A DNA stretch of 64,000 bases, taken from NCBI GenBank assembly GCA_964587105.1, contig CAZPKG010000008.1, forward strand, positions 62,001 through 126,000. The letters run 5' to 3'. Under the pieces are notes generated by a model, which was not told the origin of the DNA, ran no database searches, and was given only the letters and a program-made list of their open reading frames with translations. The stretch comes from JABWCQ01 sp964587105 (GTDB lineage Bacteria > Electryoneota > RPQS01). Positions 48,779 to 57,066 of this stretch are shown piece by piece. The number at the start of each line of letters is the position of its first letter. The first letter of the stretch is position 1. The translations under genes were made by a program, and so were the position numbers.

Positions 48779-50326
48779 ATGCTCCCTCCGTTTAAGAACG
48801 AACCGTTTACAAATTTCAATGATCCCGCCAACAAAGCTGCGTTTGAACAAGCTCTCGCTTTAGTTGAGAGTCGATTCGGGGAAAAAATTCCGCTGATTAT
48901 CGGCGGCGAACGCATCTTCACAGATGACACGATCAAATCGACTAATCCGGCAAACCCCGATCAAGTGCTCGCCTATGTCGGCAAAGGGACGCAAGAGCTT
49001 GCCCTCAAGGCGCTTGATATTGCCAATCGAAATTTCCAATGGTGGAAGAACTACGATCCGGACGCGCGTGCCCGCATTCTGCTTCGCGCCGCTGCCATCC
49101 TGCGCCGCCGCAAGCACGAGTTCAGCGCCACGATGGTGTTTGAAATCGGTAAGAACTGGAATGAAGCTGATGGCGACACTGCAGAAGCGATTGATTTTCT
49201 CGAATTCTATGCGCGGGAAATGATGCGCTTGAACGAGCGTCAACCTGTGACGGAATTCTCCGGTGAAGAAAACAACCTCTACTACATTCCGCTTGGCGTT
49301 GGCGCCGTCATTCCTCCGTGGAATTTCCCCGGCGCCATCATGGCCGGCATGACAACTGCATCGCTCGTAACCGGCAACACGGTCATTCTCAAACCCGCCT
49401 CGATCACGCCGGTAATTGCCTATCGCTTCATGGAGATTCTCGAAGAGGCAGGACTTCCTGCCGGAATCGTAAACTATTTGCCCGGCCCGGGCGGCGCAAT
49501 CGGCGATACGATCGTTGATCACAAGCTTACGCGCTTCATCGCATTCACAGGTTCAATGGAAGTTGGGCAAAGAATTTTCCAGCGCGCGTCCGTTGTACAC
49601 GAAGGTCAGTTGTGGCTTAAGCGCACGGTGCTGGAGATGGGCGGTAAAGATGCAATCTTGATCGATGATGACGCTGATCTCGAATTTGCAGCCGAACAGA
49701 TCGTAACTGCCGCATTCGGTTTTCAAGGTCAGAAATGCAGCGCGTGCTCGCGTTTGATCATTCACGAAAAAGTTTACGACAAGTTGCTTGAACTTGTGGT
49801 GAACCGCACGAAGCAGATTAAGACCGGCCCAACACGCGATTTTTCAAACTGGCACGGTCCTGTCAGCGATGAAGGCGCTTACAACAAGATTCTCGAGTAT
49901 ATTGAGATCGGCAAGAGCGAAGGACGGTTGGTTGCGGGTGGAAATAGAGCAGGATTCCCCGGTTACTTCATCGAACCGACGATTATCGCCGATGTAGCCC
50001 CTAATGCTCGACTTATGCAAGAAGAGATTTTCGGACCCGTGCTGGCGGTTTGCAAAGTCAAATCGTTTGAAGAGGGCTTGGAAGTCTTCAATAACACGCA
50101 GTTTGGTCTCACAGGCGGATATTTCGGCAAGCGTCGTGAACATCTTGAGAAAGTGCGCGTTCACGCGCATTGCGGCAATCTCTATTTGAACCGCAAGTGT
50201 ACGGGCGCCCTCGTCGGCGTGCAACCTTTCGGTGGATTCAACCAGAGTGGAACCGACAGCAAAGCGGGAGGACGTGACTACCTACAACTCTTCTTGCAAG
50301 GAAAGAGCGTGACCGAGCGTTTCTAA
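48779..50326 (+). CDS. rocA: L-glutamate gamma-semialdehyde (P5C) dehydrogenase
   Basis: A 515-residue aldehyde dehydrogenase of the RocA/PruA group. It oxidises glutamate semialdehyde from proline or ornithine to glutamate with NAD+. Visible marks are GVGAVIPPWNFPGAIMAGMT, the nucleotide stretch IAFTGSMEVGQRIF, the general base Glu in VLEMGGKDAILIDDDAD and the catalytic Cys in FGFQGQKCSACSR near residue 319. The late NRKCTGALVGVQPFGGFNQSG is typical of the P5C group. No proline dehydrogenase gene is in the window. Start is ATG 48779 with AAGGA nine bases upstream. Confidence 0.94.
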   Translation: MLPPFKNEPFTNFNDPANKAAFEQALALVESRFGEKIPLIIGGERIFTDDTIKSTNPANPDQVLAYVGKGTQELALKALDIANRNFQWWKNYDPDARARILLRAAAILRRRKHEFSATMVFEIGKNWNEADGDTAEAIDFLEFYAREMMRLNERQPVTEFSGEENNLYYIPLGVGAVIPPWNFPGAIMAGMTTASLVTGNTVILKPASITPVIAYRFMEILEEAGLPAGIVNYLPGPGGAIGDTIVDHKLTRFIAFTGSMEVGQRIFQRASVVHEGQLWLKRTVLEMGGKDAILIDDDADLEFAAEQIVTAAFGFQGQKCSACSRLIIHEKVYDKLLELVVNRTKQIKTGPTRDFSNWHGPVSDEGAYNKILEYIEIGKSEGRLVAGGNRAGFPGYFIEPTIIADVAPNARLMQEEIFGPVLAVCKVKSFEEGLEVFNNTQFGLTGGYFGKRREHLEKVRVHAHCGNLYLNRKCTGALVGVQPFGGFNQSGTDSKAGGRDYLQLFLQGKSVTERF

Positions 50327-50344
50327 GCTGATTTCGTTAGTTAC

Positions 50345-50378
50345 AAACGGCCCTCAGAAGCTCTTCTGGGGGCCGTTT
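50345..50378 (+). terminator. Terminator after P5C dehydrogenase
   Basis: AAACGGCCC-T-CAGAAG pairs with CTTCTG-G-GGGCCGTTT, followed by TTGTTGC. Confidence 0.85.
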
Positions 50379-50507
50379 TGTTGCTCACTCCAGAAACACT
50401 AACTACATGGTGAACATATGCACAAAATCCGCGTTCTTAGAGATAAGAAATATGCCTTATCGCCATCCCAGCGACCAAACGATTGCACAAATTTGCTTGG
50501 TCGGAAC

Positions 50508-50536
50508 TTGAAAATCTAAGCAGAATAATGTATAGT
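50508..50536 (+). promoter_or_regulatory. Promoter ahead of the phosphate-uptake pair
   Basis: TTGAAA (50508-50513), 17-base spacer, TATAGT (50531-50536). It lies about 365 bases before the DUF47 gene. Confidence 0.5.
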
Positions 50537-50906
50537 CATGATGGGTTGGGATTTGTCAAGAACGACAGGTGCCCTGCCTGAAAGTCTCTCGCCGTTCCCA
50601 CCCTCACCACCCCATTTTCAAAACCTGTTTCGCCCACTTTGTTGCCATAATACCCCTTGATTCGCCAGTTTCAGAACTCAAAACGACTTCGCAATACCGC
50701 TGAGCCCACTGTCACCAGAGTATCTTAGTCGTCTGAAAGTACAGCGGACCACTGTGTTGGCACGGAGGCAAGCAAGCAAGAGACTTGACTCCCTATATCC
50801 TATTCAAACGCCGCTTCACATCCGTTGATGCTCCAGTTCGTTGCAACTTCCCAAAATTGGAACGGAATGGCCTTGATCATCAATCTCACCATGAAAGTTA
50901 CACGAA
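50537..50906 (+). other. Long leader or gene-free stretch before DUF47
   Basis: About 365 bases with no credible gene. It has pyrimidine-rich sequence and only weak inverted repeats. No Pho box or riboswitch was recognised. Confidence 0.35.
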
Positions 50907-51551
50907 ATGAGACTTGATAGAATTCTGCAAGCAATGCTCCCGCACGATGAGCATTTCTTCAGTCTGTTTGAAGAGTCCGCCCGGAATATCGTCCTTGCAT
51001 CCGAGACGCTGTTGAAGTTGCCGGCCGCGTCGCCTGCCGAGCGCATCAAAGTGGTTGAACGCATCAAGGATCTCGAACATGAAGGCGATACCGTTACGCA
51101 TCGCATTTTCTCCGAATTGAACGGAACGTTTGTTACACCGTTTGACCCCGAGGATATTCATGTTTTGGCCTCCGCACTGGATGATATTCTGGACTTCATC
51201 GACGGCGGCGCCGGACGGTTTATGCTCTACAAGATTCCCGAGTGCCCGCCCGCAATGGTGAAGCTGATCGAGTGCCTTCATGCCTCCGTGACGGAGTTGC
51301 AGCACGGCGTCACATTACTCCGAAAGCTCAACAAACCGGCCGAGTTGCGCAAGGTAATCGAGCGCGTCAACGAACTCGAAAACGTCGCCGACGGTATTTT
51401 TGAACGCGCCGTTGCGAATCTCTTCGAAGAGATGGCCAACCCGATTGAGATCATCAAGCTCAAAGAGATTTATGTTGCGCTTGAGACGGCCACTGACCGC
51501 TGCGAGGACGCCGCCAACGTACTCGAAACAATCTTGATTAAGCACTCGTGA
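50907..51551 (+). CDS. DUF47 / PhoU-like phosphate transport accessory protein
   Basis: A 214-residue all-helical cytoplasmic protein of the DUF47 (Pit-accessory) family. It is marked by HDEHFFSLFEESARNIVLAS near the start, RIKDLEHEGDTVTHRIFSEL near 50 and a mirrored VNELENVADGIFERAVANLF near 150. These proteins bind metal at E/D-x3-D motifs and regulate the partner Pit transporter, whose gene starts ten bases later. Confidence 0.92.
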   Translation: MRLDRILQAMLPHDEHFFSLFEESARNIVLASETLLKLPAASPAERIKVVERIKDLEHEGDTVTHRIFSELNGTFVTPFDPEDIHVLASALDDILDFIDGGAGRFMLYKIPECPPAMVKLIECLHASVTELQHGVTLLRKLNKPAELRKVIERVNELENVADGIFERAVANLFEEMANPIEIIKLKEIYVALETATDRCEDAANVLETILIKHS

Positions 51552-51561
51552 CGGCGCGCCG

Positions 51562-52548
51562 ATGACTTTTCTCGTCGCGTTTATTATTTTTGTCGCGTTG
51601 GCGTTCGACTTCCTGAATGGATTCCATGATTCAGCGAATTCTATCGCCACAATCGTCTCAACCCGCGTGTTGACGCCGCGCAAAGCCGTGTTGTGGGCCG
51701 CGTTTTTCAATCTTATTGCGGCTTTCCTGTTTGACGTGCACGTCGCCAAGACCATCGGCAAGGGACTAATCGAGTTGTCCGCCGTGAATGAGTACGTAAT
51801 TTTATCCGGACTCATCGGCGCCATTACCTGGAATCTAATCACGTGGTACTTTGGAATTCCGTCAAGCTCGTCCCATGCATTGATGGGCGGCTATGCCGGC
51901 GCGGCAATTTCGCACGCAGGGTTCGGGGCGATCCTCTACCACGGTTGGGTCAAAACGGTGTTGTTCATCGTAATTGCACCTGTCATGGGAATGCTGTTGG
52001 GATTCGTGTTGATGGCTTCTGTTATGTGGCTGTTTCACAATCGCAGAGGCTCAAATGTCAACCGCGGTTTCAGAAGATTGCAGCTCATTTCTGCGGCAGC
52101 ATACAGTCTCGGTCACGGCACAAACGACGCGCAGAAAACGATGGGAGTGATCACGGGACTGCTCGTCGCCTCTGGCGTGCTGGCAACTTTCGAAGTACCA
52201 TATTGGGTAATCATTTCATCGCATTTGGCAATCGCTGCTGGAACTCTGTTTGGTGGATGGCGAATTGTGAAAACCGTTGGCCAGAAGATCACGAAGCTTA
52301 AGCCGGCTGGTGGATTTTGCGCTGAGACGGCCGGAGCTGTGACACTACTGATAACAGCCTTCTCCGGCATCGCTGTCAGCACCACACATACGATCAGCGG
52401 CGCAATCATGGGTGTCGGTGCAACTCGCCGCGCCTCAGCCGTGCGATGGGGACTTGCCGGAAATATCGTGATTGCCTGGATTCTGACTATTCCAGCCTCC
52501 GCATTGGTTGGCGCGGTTGTCTGCTTTGTCGTCGAGTTGTTTGTCTGA
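51562..52548 (+). CDS. pit: Inorganic phosphate transporter, PiT family
   Basis: A 328-residue transporter with about ten helices and the two inverted family signatures: FDFLNGFHDSANSIATIVST near the N-terminus and SLGHGTNDAQKTMGVIT in the middle. IPSSSSHALMGGYAGAA and STTHTISGAIMGVG are matching loop motifs. It imports metal-phosphate with H+ or Na+. It forms an operon with the DUF47 gene. Confidence 0.95.
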   Translation: MTFLVAFIIFVALAFDFLNGFHDSANSIATIVSTRVLTPRKAVLWAAFFNLIAAFLFDVHVAKTIGKGLIELSAVNEYVILSGLIGAITWNLITWYFGIPSSSSHALMGGYAGAAISHAGFGAILYHGWVKTVLFIVIAPVMGMLLGFVLMASVMWLFHNRRGSNVNRGFRRLQLISAAAYSLGHGTNDAQKTMGVITGLLVASGVLATFEVPYWVIISSHLAIAAGTLFGGWRIVKTVGQKITKLKPAGGFCAETAGAVTLLITAFSGIAVSTTHTISGAIMGVGATRRASAVRWGLAGNIVIAWILTIPASALVGAVVCFVVELFV

Positions 52549-53043
52549 TTCGTGTATCTTTAGCAGTGTGGCCACTACGGCCATTTGAGGAAAACCGATT
52601 GCAGCATCACCACTAACGTCTGGTCTAATTGCTAATTAAGCACTTACATACTTATGGAGATATTGACGGAGTTTCCCGAAGCCCCAATATTCTTGACTTA
52701 GGCTTTCTGATTCCTTAACTTGATTGCAATGCTCTGAATAATGCCCACTTGACCTGCCCTCATGAACAGCCGTTTTGTTTGCGACTTACAGACCCCACTG
52801 TCTATTAAACATATCAGTGGCGGCCTTTCGGTAATATCGTCTGATTGGTCAATGACGTAGTTTCCAGTAATTTTGGTCAACCGCTTCGCTTGAAATCTAC
52901 TCGGGCAAGCGGTATTTTTTTATTGCGCTTTTGCGTAAACGCTGGACAGGGCAGTTGCTCAAAAGTGCCCACAGGGGCAATATAACCGCCGTCAATAACT
53001 CGCTTCTAAACATATTTACGTTTACTTGCTCTCAAGGACAACC
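52549..53043 (+). other. Gene-free stretch after pit
   Basis: No credible coding frame. It contains a weak inverted repeat just after pit (TGGCC-ACTAC-GGCCA, near 52567), the terminator-like element at 52880 and the leader of the next gene. Confidence 0.4.
52880..52921 (+). terminator. Terminator-like hairpin with T run
   Basis: ACCGCTT (52880-52886) pairs with AAGCGGT (52907-52913) across a 20-base loop, followed by ATTTTTTTATT. It lies 330 bases past pit, so it may end an unseen transcript. Confidence 0.45.
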
Positions 53044-55020
53044 ATGCGCCAGCTTACTTCTTTTGCAACTCTACTACTGGTTTCCTTTGCAATCCCCCGT
53101 GCAATGGCACAGCCGGACACGCTCTGGACTGCGCGTGTCACTGCCAGCGGAAATCCCGCGATCTACAACGCGATCAATCACTCCAGCGGCGGGTTCGTGC
53201 TGGTAGGCGAAACGAACCCGGCTTTTTCAAACTCGAACACGCTGATCGCACGGATGGGCCCAAGCGGCGCGATTCTCTGGACGAACACTTTCGGATCCAA
53301 CGGAAACGATGCCGCGTATGCCTGTCTTGAACTCCCCAACGGATCCTACGTCTTGGCCGGCAACAGCGGAAACAACAACGTTCAACTCTCCGCTGTAAAT
53401 GCCGTCGGTGACAGCGTGAGAAGTCGAAGCTACACCAGTGGCGGCAGTTCCAGCGCCAATGATGTTATAATGCTGCAGGACGGCAATTTTGCCGTCGTCG
53501 GATTTGGAGTCGGAAGTGACGGCGTTCATTCCGATATCTGGCTGCTGAAATGCGATCAAAACCTTGATACCCTTTGGACTCGCAAATTCGGCGGCAACGA
53601 TAATGATTACGGCAATCGAATTGAAGAGCAATCTGACGGTACGCTGATCATTGCGGGAACTTCTCGGAGCAACGGTGGAATCGGCTATCAATTCTGGCTT
53701 CTGCACGTTGATTCCGAAGGAAATGTGCTTTCGTCGGACTCCTATGGTGGCGCCGGGCAGGACTATTGTTATGATTTCGTTGACGCAGACAGTGTTTTCT
53801 ACCTATGTGGTAAATCAACTTTGTCAGGCAGCAATTCCGGTTATCTCGCGAGACTAAGCAACGAGGGTGACTCATTGTTTGTGCGAAGCTACTCAAATGT
53901 CGGCGTCGAAGACCAATTGCGAGGAGTGATCGCGCGCAGTTCTGGTAGCGCGATTTGCGCAGGCTGGTCAGGTTCAAGCTGGAATACGCGGCAATGCTGG
54001 CTGATGGAGACGAACATTGATGGATCAGTGGCTTGGCAATGGATTCACGGCTCAGAAGGAAGCGGCTTTTATGGAATGCTGGCTGTCACAACCGGCGGAT
54101 TCATCGCCTACGGACAGATCAACGAACTGAACGTTCGCAAAGGATATGTCGCCCGAATGTTCTATTCCGAGATAAGCGGCAACGTAGTTGACTTCGAATC
54201 TGGAGCGCCTGTCGCCGGCGCACATGTTGAAATTCTCGGCGAACACCTCTTTGCCACAACCGATCAGAACGGCAACTACAAGATCGGAATTCCAAATGGA
54301 ACATACGACGTTTCTGTCTATGGCGATTGCATCTCCCGCGACACTGTCAGAAGTGTAATTGTTGAGCAGGATTCTGTGGCCAGAGTAGATTTTGATGTTT
54401 ATCGCCCCGAGTATGAGCGCCTACAATCATCAATCAATGCCGTCGTCCAGAATCACGTTCAAACATCGTTGCCGTTCCATGTCATAAATCGCGGCAACGG
54501 CTCGATGGAGATTAGCATCACCGCAAGCACGGCCAATCCATCCGGCAATTGGCTCTCCGTAACGCCCGACACCGCGCTAATTCAGGCCGGTGATACTTTA
54601 ACGGTGCAAGTTCTCGTTTCACCTGACACGACAGATGACGGATCATTTGATTATCTTGGCAACCTGCACGTCCGCACAAACTCGTGCCCGATCAGCGCGG
54701 AGACGATACCCGTTTTGATGTTTGTTCTTGATGCGAACGAAGCTCCGTCTATTTTGCCTGATGAGTTCTCACTTGCCGCCTATCCCAATCCCTTTAACTC
54801 AGCAACGACGATTGCATTTGAACTCCCGCAGCCTACATGCGCAAAGATTACCCTCTTTGACATTTCGGGCCGGCAGGTATCAACGCTAACGGATCTACAC
54901 TATGCTTCCGGTAGTCATAGTATATTGTTCAATGCTGACGCCCTTCCCTCAGGAATTTATCTCGCGCACCTGACTGCCGGTTCATTTCATTCGACGCAGA
55001 AGATTGTCTTAATACGATAA
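53044..55020 (+). CDS. Secreted repeat protein with carboxypeptidase-regulatory and sorting-like domains
   Basis: A 658-residue exported protein. ATG 53044 has AAGGA six bases upstream, and a signal peptide ends at AMAQ. Residues about 25-375 are propeller-like repeats of about 50 residues, each of the type 'D-x-L-W-T-R-x-F-G-G...D-x-x-x-x-(U)-x-x-x-x-D-G-x-x-x-x-G'; DTLWTRKFGGNDNDYGNRIE is one. A carboxypeptidase-regulatory-like domain (SGNVVDFESGAPVAGAHVEI, about 375-460) follows. A beta-sandwich and the sorting-like domain (AAYPNPFNSATTIAFE, FDISGRQVSTL, IVLIR) complete it. Surface display is likely; function unknown. Confidence 0.82.
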   Translation: MRQLTSFATLLLVSFAIPRAMAQPDTLWTARVTASGNPAIYNAINHSSGGFVLVGETNPAFSNSNTLIARMGPSGAILWTNTFGSNGNDAAYACLELPNGSYVLAGNSGNNNVQLSAVNAVGDSVRSRSYTSGGSSSANDVIMLQDGNFAVVGFGVGSDGVHSDIWLLKCDQNLDTLWTRKFGGNDNDYGNRIEEQSDGTLIIAGTSRSNGGIGYQFWLLHVDSEGNVLSSDSYGGAGQDYCYDFVDADSVFYLCGKSTLSGSNSGYLARLSNEGDSLFVRSYSNVGVEDQLRGVIARSSGSAICAGWSGSSWNTRQCWLMETNIDGSVAWQWIHGSEGSGFYGMLAVTTGGFIAYGQINELNVRKGYVARMFYSEISGNVVDFESGAPVAGAHVEILGEHLFATTDQNGNYKIGIPNGTYDVSVYGDCISRDTVRSVIVEQDSVARVDFDVYRPEYERLQSSINAVVQNHVQTSLPFHVINRGNGSMEISITASTANPSGNWLSVTPDTALIQAGDTLTVQVLVSPDTTDDGSFDYLGNLHVRTNSCPISAETIPVLMFVLDANEAPSILPDEFSLAAYPNPFNSATTIAFELPQPTCAKITLFDISGRQVSTLTDLHYASGSHSILFNADALPSGIYLAHLTAGSFHSTQKIVLIR

Positions 55021-55063
55021 CGTCTTCTGCCTATTCCTTCAGTCGCTAATCAAAAGCAATTTG

Positions 55064-56614
55064 ATGCATCACAAATTTTTTTCGCGCAGCATAAGAACTC
55101 TCGTCCTCCTGTGTATTGGCCTGCTTACGGTCAACGGCCTCGTTGCCGTGCAACCCAATGTTTCGGCGCATAGACTATCTCGCTTGACCGAGGTTCTCAC
55201 TCACTACTCAAATCCCGCAGATTCGCTCAAGCGGGCGGCGGCGCAATTTCTCTTCGACAATATGGAAGGTCACAGCTACATGACCTTCGACCTTGCGGAC
55301 ACGAATGGCGCTGTAGTTGACTTCAACGTGCTGAGCTACCCAAACTATGACGGACTCGTCGCATCGTTTGACACTCTTGAGCAGAAGCACGGTGTGCTGG
55401 ATTTCAAGAAGCGCGAAGTAATTGAAGATGATTCAGCAATTACAGCCCGATTCTTAGTTGACCACATCGATCTTGCGTTTACCGCTTGGCAGACGCGGCC
55501 GTGGGCGAAGGACTTCACATTCAGTCAGTTCTGCGAGTACATTCTGCCTTATCGCGGGAGCAATGAACCCCTCGAAAACTGGCGTGAGTACTTCTTTACA
55601 CGCTACGATTCAGCCTTCAGCAAAATGAAGAATCCGGCTGATCCAATCGAGGCGGCAAGCCTGATCAATCAGGATTTGATGGCCTGGTTTCATTTTGATC
55701 CACGTTACTACTACCATCCGACGGATCAAGGTTTGTCCGACATGCTCTCGACCAAGTTGGGCCGCTGTGAGGACATGACTAATCTGACGATTTACGCCAT
55801 GCGCGCCAATGGATTGGCTGTTACAAGCGACTACACGGCGTATTGGGCAAATTCGGGCAACAATCACGCTTGGAATTCGATCGTCACGACCGATGGAAGA
55901 GTCATTCCGTTCATGGGCGCTGAAGCAAACCCGGGTTCATATCAACTTGCCAACAAGCTCGCCAAGGTTTATCGCAAAACGTATTCGATTCAACGCGACA
56001 ATCTCGCATTTCAAGTTGCCGATCCCGACAAGCTTCCTAAATACATTTCTTCGAAAAGCTACACGGACGTCACGCGCGATTACACGACGGTTAAAGACGT
56101 CACACTCAAGCTTGCCGCTCCCGATACAATTCAATTTGCCTATTTATGTGTGTTCAATTCAGGCGAGTGGAAAGCAATTCATTGGAGCCGCATTTCCGGA
56201 GGCTTAGCTACATTCACGGACATGGGCGTTGACGTCGCTTACCTTCCGGCGTTTTACGAAAATGAAAAAATCGTCCCGGCAGGTTTGCCGTTCATTCTGT
56301 CCGCCGACGGCGAAATGGTGACGCTCGCCGCAAATACAAGAAGTCGAGCTTCTGTTACGCTGTCCTCTACCACAAGGACTACGCTTGAGATGTCCACCGA
56401 CGGAATTCGCAAAACGTCTCTTATTCCGGGTGAAACCTATGAGTTACACTATTGGGAAAACGGCTGGCAGACCTCCGGCTTTCAAGTCGCAGGCGAAGCT
56501 CCATTGACGTTCACAGACGTGCCGACCGGCTGCATCTACTGGCTAACAGCTAAAGATTCAGATCGCGAAGAACGCATCTTTACCTACGATCACGACCGGC
56601 AAATATGGTGGTAG
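55064..56614 (+). CDS. Transglutaminase-like exported protein
   Basis: A 516-residue protein with a signal peptide (SIRTLVLLCIGLLTVNGLVA), starting at ATG 55064. The transglutaminase-like core near residues 200-300 has Cys in LSTKLGRCEDMTNLTIYAMR and His in GNNHAWNSIVTTDG. The third position is in RVIPFMGAEANPG. C-terminal beta domains follow. This subgroup is not related closely to the DUF3857 pair at 39384-43246. The target is unknown. It follows the preceding secreted protein by 43 bases. Confidence 0.83.
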   Translation: MHHKFFSRSIRTLVLLCIGLLTVNGLVAVQPNVSAHRLSRLTEVLTHYSNPADSLKRAAAQFLFDNMEGHSYMTFDLADTNGAVVDFNVLSYPNYDGLVASFDTLEQKHGVLDFKKREVIEDDSAITARFLVDHIDLAFTAWQTRPWAKDFTFSQFCEYILPYRGSNEPLENWREYFFTRYDSAFSKMKNPADPIEAASLINQDLMAWFHFDPRYYYHPTDQGLSDMLSTKLGRCEDMTNLTIYAMRANGLAVTSDYTAYWANSGNNHAWNSIVTTDGRVIPFMGAEANPGSYQLANKLAKVYRKTYSIQRDNLAFQVADPDKLPKYISSKSYTDVTRDYTTVKDVTLKLAAPDTIQFAYLCVFNSGEWKAIHWSRISGGLATFTDMGVDVAYLPAFYENEKIVPAGLPFILSADGEMVTLAANTRSRASVTLSSTTRTTLEMSTDGIRKTSLIPGETYELHYWENGWQTSGFQVAGEAPLTFTDVPTGCIYWLTAKDSDREERIFTYDHDRQIWW

Positions 56615-56642
56615 TTCCTCGTAATACAAACCCGAATTGAAT

Positions 56643-56990
56643 ATGCCCGTTTCACATTGGATCAATGAACTACCCATCGCCGCAACCGTTTGTGACCGCG
56701 AGGGGATTATTCTGGAAATGAATCAGAAGTCTATCAGCACTTTTGCATTGGACGGCGGTGCCTCGCTGATTGGCACAAACGTTCTCGACTGTCACCCCGA
56801 GCCTGCCCGCACGAAGCTTGCTGAAATGCTCGAAACACATGAGAAGAACATATATACCATTGAGAAGAATGGCAGAAAGAAACTGATCTACCAAATGCCC
56901 TGGTACGAAAATGAGCAGTACATGGGGTTTGTTGAGCTTTCGATGGAGATACCATTTGAGATGCCGCACTTCGTGCGCGGGAACACTTGA
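56643..56990 (+). CDS. Small PAS-domain protein
   Basis: A 115-residue cytoplasmic protein made almost wholly of one PAS fold: INELPIAATVCDREGIILEM near the start, a DCHPEPARTKLAEMLE helix region and YQMPWYENEQYMGFVELSME at the end. It has no output domain, so it probably senses a ligand and signals by protein contact. Start is ATG 56643. Confidence 0.75.
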   Translation: MPVSHWINELPIAATVCDREGIILEMNQKSISTFALDGGASLIGTNVLDCHPEPARTKLAEMLETHEKNIYTIEKNGRKKLIYQMPWYENEQYMGFVELSMEIPFEMPHFVRGNT

Positions 56991-57012
56991 TACTTCCGCA
57001 GATATGTAAAAT

Positions 57013-57045
57013 GAACAGCCCCTAATGATTAGTCAGGGGCTGTTC
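57013..57045. terminator. Terminator between convergent genes
   Basis: GAACAGCCCCT (57013-57023) pairs with AGGGGCTGTTC (57035-57045), followed by TTCTT. It serves the PAS gene and possibly the convergent protease gene ending at 57067. Confidence 0.8.
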
Positions 57046-57066
57046 TTCTTATGAACTACTCTTAAC

